From Frigoribacterium sp. PhB24 (lineage in GTDB: Bacteria; Actinomycetota; Actinomycetes; Actinomycetales; Microbacteriaceae): 64,000 nucleotides of DNA. The stretch spans positions 113,453 to 177,452 of the forward strand of contig NZ_RKIC01000016.1 of the NCBI RefSeq assembly GCF_003755185.1. Reading direction: 5' to 3'. The position numbers were made by a program, and so were the translations under genes. Below the pieces are notes generated by a model. It had not been told where the DNA came from and searched no databases. It saw nothing but the letters and a program-made list of their open reading frames with translations. Below, piece after piece: positions 7,465 through 15,411 of the stretch; position 1 is the stretch's first letter; each line of letters begins with the position of its first letter.

Positions 7465-8604
7465 TCAGTCCCTCCCGACGAAGACGTACTCGGTGGCCGC
7501 CGTGCGGGTCGCCGCACGGTGCGTGCCGAAGCTGTAGGTGTGGTCGACCACGTGCACCTCGACGTGCGGCTTGACCGTCCGCATCAGCTGCTCGATGCGC
7601 TCGCGGCTCGGCACGGCGTTCGACGAGTACGAGAGCACGAGCGCCCCGGCGTCCGCGAACTGCTCGAAGGTGCGCACGAGGGCGTCGTCCACCGTGCGCG
7701 GGTAGGCGAACGGTGTGAAGAGCTTGGCGATCTTCTTGGTCTTGGTCTCGGTCATGATCGTCTGCCCCCGCCAGTACACGGCCAGCCCCTGCAGGACGTG
7801 GTACCGCTTCATGTAGTCCGCGTCGTCCCGAGGAGGCGCGTAGGGCGGATCGAGGTACACCAGGTCGGCGGGCGGTCGCCTCAGGTCGACCACGTCGCCC
7901 TCGACGGCCTCGTGGGCGAGCCCGTCGTCGAAGACGGTCGCGCCGTACGCCCGGACGGCCGCCCGGAACTGCTCGGCCATGGTCAGCCGAAGGTCGCGGC
8001 GCCCGTCGTCGTAGCGCGTCCCGGTGAAGGTGAAGACACCGCGCGGCTGCTTGCGCGCCGCGGCCAGCACGAGGCCCGCGATCGCGAGGTCGCGCTCGGC
8101 GCCGTCGAGCCGGTCGACGTGCGACCAGGCCGAGTCGAGGAAGGCCCGGTCGTCGGCCGAGAAGAAGACGCCGTCGAAGGTGCGGCGGACGAGGTCGCGG
8201 TCGTCGGCGGCCGGACCGCAGATCTCGTCCACGAGGTCGTCCGACAGCGTCGTCGACCCGTTGACGACGGAGGCGCGGGCGATGACCGCGGGGAAGGCCA
8301 GGAAGTCGTTGCTCACGACCTGGCGACCGTGCGCCTTCATCAGGTACGAGACGACGCCCGACCCGCTGAAGGCGTCGATCGCGGTCGAGGGCCGGACCGC
8401 GCCTCCTGCGCCGTCGGGGTCGCCGACCGGCACGGGCGCCACGCGTGAGAAGACGTCGTGCAGCACGGGCAGCAGGGCGTACTTCGAGCCCATGTAGCGC
8501 AGGCGCGGGAAGGCGGCGACGCGCGAGGGGACGGGACCGGCGGTGGTGGCCTCACCCACGTCGGCGGGCACGAGCTCGATGGTCACCGGGCAAGTCTGCC
8601 GCAC
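7465..8604 (-). CDS. DNA adenine methyltransferase, D12 class (modification subunit)
   Basis: 379 residues. The order of motifs is that of D12-class N6-adenine methyltransferases: an N-terminal RYMGSKYALLP segment, motif I FSGSG (AdoMet binding), and catalytic motif IV DPPY in LVYLDPPYAP. It would methylate the site cut by the endonuclease encoded 2 bases downstream. The start is a GTG at 8604, one base after the kinase stop codon; an internal GTG at 8586 is an alternative and neither has a strong ribosome site. Translation may be coupled to the kinase gene. Confidence 0.9.
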   Translation of the reverse strand: MRQTCPVTIELVPADVGEATTAGPVPSRVAAFPRLRYMGSKYALLPVLHDVFSRVAPVPVGDPDGAGGAVRPSTAIDAFSGSGVVSYLMKAHGRQVVSNDFLAFPAVIARASVVNGSTTLSDDLVDEICGPAADDRDLVRRTFDGVFFSADDRAFLDSAWSHVDRLDGAERDLAIAGLVLAAARKQPRGVFTFTGTRYDDGRRDLRLTMAEQFRAAVRAYGATVFDDGLAHEAVEGDVVDLRRPPADLVYLDPPYAPPRDDADYMKRYHVLQGLAVYWRGQTIMTETKTKKIAKLFTPFAYPRTVDDALVRTFEQFADAGALVLSYSSNAVPSRERIEQLMRTVKPHVEVHVVDHTYSFGTHRAATRTAATEYVFVGRD

Positions 8605-8605
8605 C

Positions 8606-10057
8606 TCACCCGTCGGACGGGCTCCAGGCCTGGGTGTCGAGATCGGCGCGGGACGCGTGCGGCACGTTACCCGTGGTGGTGCCGGCGATGCGCAGGCTCT
8701 CTTGTCGCAGCTCGAGCTGGGCGACCACGAGCGCCGCGAGATCGGTGAGGTTGGCGACCTGCTCGTCGCTGGCCGTGCCCGGCTCGCGGTCGATGACGGA
8801 GAGCGTGCCGATCGTGTGGCCGTCCCGCCGCGTGAGGGGCACGCTGACGTAGAACCTCATGCCGAGCGGTCCGGTGACGAGCGGACTGGACGCGACGCGA
8901 CGGTCGGTCGCGGCGTCCTCGATGACCAGGGGCTCGGACGAGTGCACGGCACCCTGCGAGAGGTCGATCTGGCGGGCCACGTCACCCACGGCGGGGTCGT
9001 AGTGGGTGGTGAACCAGGTGCGGTCGTCGTCGATCACGGTCGCCAGCGCGATGGGCGCCGAGAACAGCCGCGCGGCCATGGCCGTGACCCGGTCGAGCGC
9101 CTCGTTCGGCAGGGTGTCGAGCACCTCGCTGTGGTCGAAGGGCTCGGTGTCGCCGCCGCGCGTCGAGCCGTCGCCGACCGACAGGTCGCCCACGCCGTCG
9201 CGGTGGTCCGTGGTCTCGGTGATCACGACGTCGCGCATCAGCGCCACGAGCGCGGCCCGTGTCGGGCGTTCGGCGGGGTCGCGGCGGGTCATCGCGCGCA
9301 ACGCGTGGCGCCAGTGCTCGGGCAACGGATCGGGCAGCACGGGGTCGCGTGACAGCCGCGCCACGGCCGACTCGACGAGCGACCCGGGGAACTCGCGCCG
9401 GCGGGTGAAGCACTGCAGCAGCACGAGACCGAGGCTGTAGACGTCGCTCGGGGGGCCGACCTCGCCACCCACGGCCTGTTCGGGGCTGAGGTAGGCGGCG
9501 GTTCCCGTCGTGACGCCCTCGGCGGTGAGTCGTTCGACGTCCTCGGTGAGGGCGATGCCGAAGTCGGCGAGCTTGGCCCGGGCACGCGCCGCCTCGTGGT
9601 CGCCGTAGTCGACGAGCAGGATGTTCGACGGCTTGATGTCGCGGTGCACGACCGAGTGGCCATGGATGTAGTCGAGCGCCTCGGCCATGTCGTAGCCGAT
9701 CTCGGCGATGTGCCGCGGGGCGAGGGCGCCGTGGCGCAACCGGTCCTCGAGGTTGAGCCCGGCGATCAGCGGCATCACGAGGAAGCGCTGCGGCCCGTTC
9801 GGCCCCTGTTCGACGCCGGCGTCGAACAGTCCGACCAGGCCGTGGTGCTCGAGGCTCGACAGCACGCCGAGTTCGGCCTCTTGCCGGGCGGGGTCGACCA
9901 TCGCACTGTGGAACACCTTGATCGCCACCGTGCGGTTGAGGCTCTCGTCGACGGCCTTGTAGACGGTCGCCATGCCGCCTCGACCCACGACGGACTGCAG
10001 GCGGTACCGCTGGGCGAGGACGCGATCGAGCGCGTCGTCCTGCTGTGGCGCGGCCAT
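8606..10057 (-). CDS. Ser/Thr protein kinase with C-terminal GAF domain
   Basis: 483 residues. A PknB-like kinase domain covers residues 18-280: glycine loop GRGGMATVY, Lys47, HRDIKPSN with Asp140, DFG with Asp165, and the GTAAYLSPEQ activation-lobe motif. The last 170 residues (VTAMAARLFSAPIALATVIDDDRTWF...MRFYVSVPLTRRDGHTIGTLSVID) are a GAF domain. There is no transmembrane segment or PASTA repeat, so this is a soluble sensor-kinase. The ATG at 10057 has GGGGGAGG just upstream. The stop is one base from the methyltransferase start, so it may be co-transcribed with the restriction-modification pair. Confidence 0.9.
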   Translation of the reverse strand: MAAPQQDDALDRVLAQRYRLQSVVGRGGMATVYKAVDESLNRTVAIKVFHSAMVDPARQEAELGVLSSLEHHGLVGLFDAGVEQGPNGPQRFLVMPLIAGLNLEDRLRHGALAPRHIAEIGYDMAEALDYIHGHSVVHRDIKPSNILLVDYGDHEAARARAKLADFGIALTEDVERLTAEGVTTGTAAYLSPEQAVGGEVGPPSDVYSLGLVLLQCFTRRREFPGSLVESAVARLSRDPVLPDPLPEHWRHALRAMTRRDPAERPTRAALVALMRDVVITETTDHRDGVGDLSVGDGSTRGGDTEPFDHSEVLDTLPNEALDRVTAMAARLFSAPIALATVIDDDRTWFTTHYDPAVGDVARQIDLSQGAVHSSEPLVIEDAATDRRVASSPLVTGPLGMRFYVSVPLTRRDGHTIGTLSVIDREPGTASDEQVANLTDLAALVVAQLELRQESLRIAGTTTGNVPHASRADLDTQAWSPSDG

Positions 10058-10257
10058 CGCCTCCCCCTCGTGACTCGTGTGGGGTCCATCCTGTCGCATG
10101 CGGGGCGATCCGGTGACGATCGCGCGGGTGACGATCGCATCACGACCGCGTCACGGCGAGCGCCCGCGACCCCACCGCGCCGGGTGCGCACCTTGCGATG
10201 CCCTGGGAGAACGGTGTCGTCGGGAAGGGGGCGTGAGGCCCGCCGGTTGAGTTGCTC

Positions 10258-10908
10258 ATGACAACGTACGGAATCATCGGAGCAGGCAACATCGGCAGCC
10301 AGGTCGCACGGGCCCTCATCAGCCACGGGCACGACGTCGTGATCAGCAACTCGCGCGGGCCCGAGACCCTCGCCGACCTCGTGGCCGATCTCGGCCCGAA
10401 GGCCCGGGCGGCCACCTCGACCGAGGCCGGCGCGGCAGGCGACGTGGTCGTCGTCACCGTCCCGCTCAAGAACCTCGACCAGGTGCCCGTCGAACCGCTC
10501 GCCGGCAAGACGGTCATCGACACGAACAACTACTACTTCGAGCGCGACGGTCACATCCAGGCGCTCGACGACGGAACCGACACGACCGCCGAGATGCTGC
10601 AGCGCCACCTGCCCACCAGCCGCGTGGTCAAGGGCTTCAACCACATCCCCGCCGACGACATCACCACCGACGTCGCCCCCTCCGGCACCGCCGACCGCCG
10701 GGCCCTGGCGACGTCGAGCGACTCGCCCGAGGCCGTCGCGCTCGTGACCGACCTCTACGACGAGCTCGGCTTCGACACCGTCGACGTCAGCCCGCTGTCC
10801 GAGAGCTGGCGCGTCGAGCGCGACCGTCCCGCCTACGTCGTGCGCCAGACGAAGGACGAGCTGGTCGCCAACCTCGCGAAGGCGAACCGCGTGCCGCAGG
10901 CCTCCTGA
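10258..10908 (+). CDS. NADP-binding oxidoreductase, F420-dependent NADP reductase-like
   Basis: 216 residues beginning with a Rossmann motif, TYGIIGAGNIGSQVARALISHGHDVVISNSRGPETL. SNSRGP places it with the NADP oxidoreductase/F420-dependent family (dinucleotide-binding enzymes also related to pyrroline-carboxylate reductase). DVVVVTVPLKNLDQVP and GFNHIPADD are typical of the family. Many members act with F420, others with unknown cofactors, so the substrate is open. The ATG at 10258 is taken rather than a TTG two codons earlier. Confidence 0.85.
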   Translation: MTTYGIIGAGNIGSQVARALISHGHDVVISNSRGPETLADLVADLGPKARAATSTEAGAAGDVVVVTVPLKNLDQVPVEPLAGKTVIDTNNYYFERDGHIQALDDGTDTTAEMLQRHLPTSRVVKGFNHIPADDITTDVAPSGTADRRALATSSDSPEAVALVTDLYDELGFDTVDVSPLSESWRVERDRPAYVVRQTKDELVANLAKANRVPQAS

Positions 10909-10938
10909 GCCGGCCGGGCGGTGACGCCGCCCCGAAGA

Positions 10939-10976
10939 ACGCGACCCGCGCCTCCTGCAGGAGGGGCGGGTCGCGT
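10939..10976. terminator. Strong hairpin terminator built from the dispersed GAGGCGCGG motif
   Basis: A near-perfect palindrome, arms about 19 bases each with one mismatch, centred on CTGCAG between the convergent oxidoreductase and DUF4307 genes. The left arm contains CCGCGCCTCC (10946-10955) and the right arm a one-base variant of its complement. No U tract follows, as is common in high-GC actinobacteria. Confidence 0.8.
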
Positions 10977-11009
10977 CGTCGTCGGACGGGCCGGCAGGCG
11001 CAGGGCGGC

Positions 11010-11435
11010 TCAGCTCACCCAGCAGCGGTACGCGGACCCGGTGACGGCGCGCTCGCTGGTCACGAGCGAGGTCGTGTAGGTCTGGGTGAACGTGTCGACG
11101 GCCGGGAGGTCGACGACCTTCCAGCCGACCACCGCGCGGTTCTCGTTGAGCGCCTGCACGGCGCAGCCCACGTCGGTGCCACCGGCCACGTTGATCGTGT
11201 ACTGCACGCGGACCGCGTCGTCACCCTCGACGGTGAAGCCGTAGTGGCTCACCTCGAGTTCGGCCGAGTCGCCGTCGAAGGCGACGAGCACGACCCACGC
11301 CGCGACCACGACGGCGACGACGCCGCCCGACACGAGGGCGATCAGCCGCGACCGGCGAGCCCGGCCGGGCCGTCGACCGTACCGGTCGTCGAGCCGTGCG
11401 GCCGGGTCGACGGGTGCCGGATCGAGGGTCTGCAT
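11010..11435 (-). CDS. DUF4307 membrane protein
   Basis: 141 residues. A basic N-terminus (RRPGRARRSR) precedes one transmembrane helix (LIALVSGGVVAVVVAAWVVLVAF, residues about 30-52) and an extracytoplasmic beta-rich domain (VSHYGFTVEGDDAVRVQYTINV...GCAVQALNENRAVVGWKVVDLP). Two Cys residues in the outer domain could form a disulfide. This is the DUF4307 layout found widely in actinobacteria; function unknown. Confidence 0.8.
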   Translation of the reverse strand: MQTLDPAPVDPAARLDDRYGRRPGRARRSRLIALVSGGVVAVVVAAWVVLVAFDGDSAELEVSHYGFTVEGDDAVRVQYTINVAGGTDVGCAVQALNENRAVVGWKVVDLPAVDTFTQTYTTSLVTSERAVTGSAYRCWVS

Positions 11436-11514
11436 GCCGTCCAGGGTAGGAGGCGCCGGCTCGGAACCGCATGGACGTCGCGTCCGTGCCGGGACGGAAC
11501 CGCCGCGCCCTGGA

Positions 11515-11598
11515 TCAGGCGGCGTCGGCCTCGAACAGCATGGACAGGTCGAGGGGCTCGGTGGGGGCGAGCTCGACGTACGTCAGGTCGTCGTTCAC
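11515..11598 (-). CDS. 27-residue acidic peptide, translationally coupled
   Basis: A GTG-initiated ORF of 27 codons whose start overlaps the stop of the preceding small membrane protein gene (GTGA overlap). The peptide is acidic (starts MNDDLTYVELAPTEP and ends LFEADAA) with no Cys and no basic residue. The coupled arrangement argues for real translation. It could be a membrane-protein partner, a regulatory peptide or a precursor peptide, but no modification or export gene is adjacent. No family recognised. Confidence 0.45.
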   Translation of the reverse strand: MNDDLTYVELAPTEPLDLSMLFEADAA

Positions 11599-11765
11599 AG
11601 GAAGAGTCCGTTGCTGAGGAAGAGAGCGGCGACGAGGCTGGCGCTCGCACCCACGGCCGCCGTGGCGATGACGAAGAGGGTCGCCTGGCGCTCGGTCTCG
11701 CGGACCTCGGAGAAGGGGCTGCGACCCTCGTCGGAGCGGCGACGCGTCGGGGTGAGGAGTGTCAT
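11595..11765 (-). CDS. Small single-pass membrane protein (56 aa)
   Basis: 56 residues: a polar, Arg/Glu-rich N-terminus (TPTRRRSDEGRSPFSEVRETERQ) and one C-terminal hydrophobic segment (LFVIATAAVGASASLVAALFL). The start at 11765 is an ATG. It overlaps the following 27-codon ORF by 4 bases. A long leader region and a perfect-looking operator lie upstream (11888-11910). Not recognised as a known family. Confidence 0.5.
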   Translation of the reverse strand: MTLLTPTRRRSDEGRSPFSEVRETERQATLFVIATAAVGASASLVAALFLSNGLFL

Positions 11766-12112
11766 GGTGTGTCCGTTCTCGGCAGCCCTGTGCTGCCTGC
11801 CCGTGATGCTGATGTCCTGGAGGGCCGCGGCTCGTGCGCCGCGGCCCGCACCGCCCGTGAAGTCGGTACACACGAATGAAACCATGAGGTAGTTAGGCCA
11901 TCTAGCTACCTGTCCGGGCAGTTCGCATTGCGGATGACGCATCGCCTCGAGACCCTGTGCGACACGTGTTCCGGCCCGACGCCTAGCCATTTTCCGTCGT
12001 ACCTCCCCAACGGGGACATGTCCTCTTTTCGGAGGACCGGCAGACTGGCTACGGTCTCAGGACGAGACCGTCGGAGGCCGCGCCTCCTGCGCCGCACGGA
12101 TTGCGAACACAC
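11766..12112. other. 347-bp intergenic region, divergent promoters
   Basis: Separates the small membrane protein gene (minus strand) and the SGNH hydrolase gene (plus strand). It is less GC-rich than its surroundings. It holds the 11888-11910 inverted repeat, a small hairpin at 12020-12037 (GTCCTC, 6-base loop, GAGGAC) and a copy of CCGCGCCTCC at 12078. No further gene seen. Confidence 0.6.
11888..11910. promoter_or_regulatory. Inverted-repeat operator candidate
   Basis: GGTAGTTAG - GCCAT - CTAGCTACC: 9-base arms with one mismatch and a 5-base spacer, about 120 bases upstream of the small membrane protein gene. The size and spacing fit a dimeric helix-turn-helix regulator; the regulator is not identified. 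Confidence 0.5.
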
Positions 12113-12940
12113 ATGCCCCTGGTCGAGACCCCGACCCCCAGCCGACACGGCCGCCTGATCGCGGCGGTGGTGCGGGCCACCAAGCCCCTCTTCCACCTCC
12201 ACCTCGCGCTCTACAAGCGTGAGCTGGCCCGGTCACCCTTCCCCCGCGACGCCAGACGCACGATCGTCGACGGCCCGGACCCCGACCGCCTGCTGTTCGT
12301 CGGCAGCATCGCCGTCGAGGGCTTCGGCGTGCTCGCCCACGACCTCACCTGCGCCAGCCAGACGGCGCGCCTCGTCGGCTCCGCCCGCGGCCGCGGGGTC
12401 ACCTGGCGCGAGGTCTCCTCGCCCGTGCTGACGGCCGCGGAGGCCGCGCGCGTCGAGCTGCCGTCGGAACGTGCCGACGTGGCCGTGGTGCTGCTGGGCA
12501 TCTGCGACGTGCTGCTCGCGACCGGTGGGGCCTCGTGGGAGGCGTCGCTCCGCCGCCTCGCGGAACGGGTGCGCGAGACGGCCGGCCCGGACTGCCGCGT
12601 CGTCTACGTCGGCATCCCGCCGATGGCCGAGTTCCGACCGATCCCACCGGTCGCCAAACGGCTGCTGACCCGGCAGATCGAACGCCTCAACGCCCTGACC
12701 GCGCGGGTCGCGCTGACCACGCCCGGAGCCTCGTGGGTGCCGTTCCCCGAGTGGCGCTCGGAGGGGCTGTACCACCAGGAGCTGCTGTCGTGGGCGACCA
12801 TGCACCGGCGCTGGGGGCAGGCGATCGCGCCGGCCGTGGTGACGTCGCTCGGGGCGGTCGGCGTCGTCGGCGTGCCGCGGGACCGCGACGCCGGGCCCGG
12901 CGTCCGGGCCTGGACCCCCTGTCCGGGAAGACGGACGTGA
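12113..12940 (+). CDS. SGNH/GDSL-like hydrolase family protein
   Basis: 275 residues. LLFVGSIAVEGFGV (GxS...G) fits the block-I nucleophile region of SGNH hydrolases, VAVVLLGICDVL the block-III region, and VVYVGIPPMAEF a conserved strand of the fold. A terminal LYHQELLSWATMH may hold the catalytic His region. These enzymes are esterases or acyltransferases acting on lipids or glycans. No signal peptide is evident, so it is probably cytoplasmic. The ATG at 12113 is preferred to the TTG at 12101. Confidence 0.7.
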   Translation: MPLVETPTPSRHGRLIAAVVRATKPLFHLHLALYKRELARSPFPRDARRTIVDGPDPDRLLFVGSIAVEGFGVLAHDLTCASQTARLVGSARGRGVTWREVSSPVLTAAEAARVELPSERADVAVVLLGICDVLLATGGASWEASLRRLAERVRETAGPDCRVVYVGIPPMAEFRPIPPVAKRLLTRQIERLNALTARVALTTPGASWVPFPEWRSEGLYHQELLSWATMHRRWGQAIAPAVVTSLGAVGVVGVPRDRDAGPGVRAWTPCPGRRT

Positions 12941-12945
12941 TCTGG

Positions 12946-12974
12946 TTGCCGGCCCCTCCGGGCTGACCTACACT
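12946..12974 (+). promoter_or_regulatory. Sigma70-type promoter of the DUF6504 gene
   Basis: TTGCCG (12946-12951), 17-base spacer, TACACT (12969-12974). The LexA box follows directly, overlapping the expected transcription start. Confidence 0.7.
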
Positions 12975-12982
12975 CGACTCGT

Positions 12983-12998
12983 TCGAACACACGTTCGA
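12983..12998. promoter_or_regulatory. LexA (SOS) box
   Basis: TCGAACACACGTTCGA: exact match to the actinobacterial/Gram-positive SOS pattern TCGAAC-N4-GTTCGA. It sits 9 bases downstream of the -10 element and 18 bases before the DUF6504 start, so LexA bound here should block initiation. Confidence 0.92.
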
Positions 12999-13015
12999 AC
13001 GATCAGGAGGACGAG

Positions 13016-13288
13016 ATGACCACCCAGACCACCCACGAGCCCGTCGCGCTGTGGTTCGAGCGCGGCCTCCCGGCGCGGCTGGTCTGGTCGTGCCGGCGGT
13101 GGCGGGTGAGCGACACCCCGACCGAGCTGCGCGTCGAGCCGGCCGTCACACCGGCCTTCATCACGCACCCGCCCCGTCGTTTCGTGGGGTGGCGCTTCCA
13201 GGCCACCGACGACGACGGCACGACCCACATGTTCGAGGTCGTCCTCGGCGACGACGGCGGCTGGGTGCTCGGCCGCGTCTACGACTGA
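13016..13288 (+). CDS. DUF6504 family protein, SOS-regulated
   Basis: 90 residues (VALWFERGLPARLVWSCRRWRVSDTP..., FVGWRFQATDDDGTTHMFEVV, WVLGRVYD). This matches DUF6504, small proteins often encoded beside imuA/imuB/dnaE2 mutasome or dinB genes in actinobacteria. AGGAGG at 13005-13010 precedes the ATG. The perfect LexA box and promoter directly upstream show damage-inducible control. Here it stands alone, without polymerase genes in the window. Biochemical role unknown. Confidence 0.85.
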   Translation: MTTQTTHEPVALWFERGLPARLVWSCRRWRVSDTPTELRVEPAVTPAFITHPPRRFVGWRFQATDDDGTTHMFEVVLGDDGGWVLGRVYD

Positions 13289-13380
13289 GCCGTCGCATGC
13301 TCGCCGCGCGGGGCGGACCGAGCCGAACGCGCCCTCCCTCCGGTCGAGGCGAGGTGCCCGACGACGACCACTTGCTCTGT

Positions 13381-13393
13381 CTTGCACGGCAAG
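13381..13393. promoter_or_regulatory. Palindrome upstream of padR-like gene
   Basis: CTTGC-ACG-GCAAG, 15 bases before the PadR ATG, in a locally AT-richer stretch that also carries a further AACTTG. A likely autoregulatory operator. Confidence 0.45.
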
Positions 13394-13407
13394 GTAACTT
13401 GTGAGGC

Positions 13408-13743
13408 ATGACAGCAGATGCGGGAGCGCAATTGCGCAAGGGTGTGGTCGAGTACTGCATCCTCGGCCTGCTCGACCGAGAGCCGATGTACGGCTGGCAG
13501 CTCTCCGAACAGCTCGTCGAAGCCGGACTCGTCGCCAGCATCGGCACGCTCTACCCCCTGCTCGGCCGCCTCCGGGCCCAGGGCCTCGCCACGGCGTTCG
13601 ATCGACCGTCGGCGACGGGCCCCGTCCGGAAGTACTACCGACTCACCCCTCTCGGACGCGCTCAGCTCGTCGCTTTCCGCCTCCAGTGGGCCCCTTTCAC
13701 CGCATCGGTGAACCAACTCATCGGAGACGACACCCATGACTGA
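13408..13743 (+). CDS. PadR family transcriptional regulator
   Basis: 111 residues. The PadR winged helix is clear: VVEYCILGLLDREPMYGWQLSEQLVEAGL, SIGTLYPLLGRLRAQGLA and RKYYRLTPLGRAQL. PadR-s1-type regulators usually repress the membrane protein gene that follows. The next gene overlaps it by 8 bases, a classical padR/HAAS pair. Confidence 0.92.
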   Translation: MTADAGAQLRKGVVEYCILGLLDREPMYGWQLSEQLVEAGLVASIGTLYPLLGRLRAQGLATAFDRPSATGPVRKYYRLTPLGRAQLVAFRLQWAPFTASVNQLIGDDTHD

Positions 13744-14284
13744 CACCACACCCGAAGTCACCACCGCCTACCTCGCGCAGCTCGACGCCGAGCTCGTCCA
13801 GCTGCCGCCCGGCCTACACCGGGACATCGTCGCCGGCATCCAGGAGGAGCTCCAGGGCCTCGATGCCGAGTCCGCCGCCGCACGCATCCGGCAGCTCGGC
13901 GATCCGGCCTTCATCGCGGCGGAGGCGCGCGCCGAGACGGTTACCGCAGCCCCCCACGTCAGCGCCGACGCGCCACCCCCCGGCCGGACGTTCTCGATCG
14001 TCGCGGTCGTCGTCCTGATCGCGGGCTCGCTCCTGGTGCCGGTCGTCGGCGCTCTCGTCGGCCTCCTCTTCGTCAGCCAGGCCGCGGCCTGGACCCGACG
14101 GGAGAAGGCGGCCGCCTGGCTCGCATCCGTCGGCGTCGCCCTCCTCGCCCTTGCAGCGGCGATGCTGACGGCCTCGGCGGGCGTCGGCGGTGTCCACCTC
14201 GTCATCTCGGTCGGCTACCTCGTCTTCCCCGCCGTCGGCATCGTGCTGGCCGTCCGGGCGCACCGTCGGGGCTGGCTCGCCTGA
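13736..14284 (+). CDS. HAAS-domain membrane protein (PadR partner)
   Basis: 182 residues. Residues 1-70 (VTTAYLAQLDAELVQLPPGLHRDIVAGIQEEL...ARIRQLGDPAFIAAEARAE) are the helical HAAS-type domain typically linked to padR. The C-terminal 100 residues hold three or four hydrophobic segments (FSIVAVVVLIAGSLLVPVVG, WLASVGVALLALAAAMLTA, VISVGYLVFPAVGIVLAV). It overlaps padR by 8 bases and is co-expressed. Role unknown, probably membrane stress sensing. Confidence 0.8.
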   Translation: MTDTTPEVTTAYLAQLDAELVQLPPGLHRDIVAGIQEELQGLDAESAAARIRQLGDPAFIAAEARAETVTAAPHVSADAPPPGRTFSIVAVVVLIAGSLLVPVVGALVGLLFVSQAAAWTRREKAAAWLASVGVALLALAAAMLTASAGVGGVHLVISVGYLVFPAVGIVLAVRAHRRGWLA

Positions 14285-14372
14285 GCCGACGCCCACGGCC
14301 CCGGCCGGCTCACCCGGCGTTGCCCCGCCGGATGCTTTGTGCCATTGTTAGGACAATTGCTCCTCACCTGGA

Positions 14373-14392
14373 AGTTGTACAGAGACGTATGA
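14373..14392 (+). repeat. Left copy of the 20-bp iol promoter repeat
   Basis: AGTTGTACAGAGACGTATGA, identical to the reverse complement of 28778-28797, where it carries the start codon of iolC. Here the same ATG (14389) opens a 14-codon leader ORF. It is probably a shared operator/-10 element of the inositol regulon: TACAGA would place the transcription start at the ATG. Confidence 0.75.
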
Positions 14393-14433
14393 ACCAGTCC
14401 CTCGCGCGCACCCCGCGTCCGGCGTTCCGATGA
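14389..14433 (+). CDS. 14-residue leader peptide ORF upstream of iolE-like gene
   Basis: ATG 14389 to TGA 14431-14433 encodes MNQSLARTPRPAFR. The stop overlaps the ATG of the iolE-like gene (ATGA), which itself lacks a ribosome-binding site, so the downstream gene is probably translated by coupling. The ORF start lies in the 20-bp repeat also used at the iolC start. Confidence 0.45.
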   Translation: MNQSLARTPRPAFR

Positions 14434-15347
14434 AGGCCTCCGTCGCCGGAGCCCCGGTCAGCTTCGGCGTCTTCGAGCTCACCCCCGAGGGCGCGGACGT
14501 CATCGGCCCCGACGAACTCGTCGACGTCCTCGCCGAGAGCGGCTACGCCGGCGTCGACCTCGGACCCGTCGACTACCTCGGCCGAGGCGACGAACTCCGC
14601 GCACGACTCGCTCGATCGGGCCTCGAGCTCGCGGGCGGCTGGGTCCAGCTGCCGTTCTCCGACGAGGACGCCTTCGAGGCGGCGCTCCCCCGGTTGGACG
14701 CGACCCTGCGACTCTTCGCCGAGGCCTGCGAGGACGGGCCCGCACGGCTGCCGCTGCCCACCCTCGCCGACGACGGATCCGACGCGCGTCGCGCCGGCCC
14801 TGGCCGCGGCGCCGCCACCGACCCTCTCGACGGTCGCCGATGGTCGACCCTCGTCGCCAACGTCGAGCGTGCCGTCGGCGTGACGCGGGCAGCCGGTTTC
14901 GAACCGACCTTCCACCACCACGCGGGCACGTTCGTCGAGTCGCCCGACGAGATCGACCGGTTCCTCGGCGCGGTCGACGTCGGCCTGACCCTCGACACCG
15001 GGCACCTCGTGATCGGGGGCGGCGACCCCGTGCTCGCGATCGAGCGCTGGGGCGATCGCATCAACCACCTGCACCTCAAGGACGTCGACGTGGCCGAGCT
15101 CCGGCGGGTGCTGCACGCGGGAGGCGGGATGCGCGAGGTCTGGTCCTCCGGTGCCTTCGTGGCCTTCGGGCAGGGCGACGTCGACCTCGACGCCGTCATG
15201 ACCGCGGTCGACGGCCTGGACTACGACGGCTGGATCGTCGTCGAGCAGGACGTGCTCAACACTCCGGACGCCGACCTCTCCAGGTTCCGCGCCGAGCGGG
15301 GTGCCGACCAGCTCGTCAACCGCGACGCCCTCCGCGACTGGGCCTGA
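14430..15347 (+). CDS. iolE: TIM-barrel sugar isomerase/dehydratase, IolE-like (inosose dehydratase)
   Basis: 305 residues of the xylose isomerase-like TIM barrel. The start GAPVSFGVFELTP resembles the APxSWGV opening of IolE, which dehydrates scyllo-inosose to 3D-trihydroxycyclohexane-1,2-dione. Metal ligands are visible in FHHHAGTFVESPDE, LTLDTGHLVIGGGD, NHLHLKDV and WIVVEQDV. A Gly/Arg-rich stretch (residues about 115-130) interrupts the usual sequence. First structural gene of the rightward arm of the inositol cluster; related isomerases exist, so the exact reaction is inferred from context. Confidence 0.78.
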   Translation: MKASVAGAPVSFGVFELTPEGADVIGPDELVDVLAESGYAGVDLGPVDYLGRGDELRARLARSGLELAGGWVQLPFSDEDAFEAALPRLDATLRLFAEACEDGPARLPLPTLADDGSDARRAGPGRGAATDPLDGRRWSTLVANVERAVGVTRAAGFEPTFHHHAGTFVESPDEIDRFLGAVDVGLTLDTGHLVIGGGDPVLAIERWGDRINHLHLKDVDVAELRRVLHAGGGMREVWSSGAFVAFGQGDVDLDAVMTAVDGLDYDGWIVVEQDVLNTPDADLSRFRAERGADQLVNRDALRDWA

Positions 15348-15411
15348 TGCGCCTCCGCCCCCTCCCGCCCCTCGGGGCCCCACGACGCCTACGGGCAGCA
15401 AGGACGACGAC

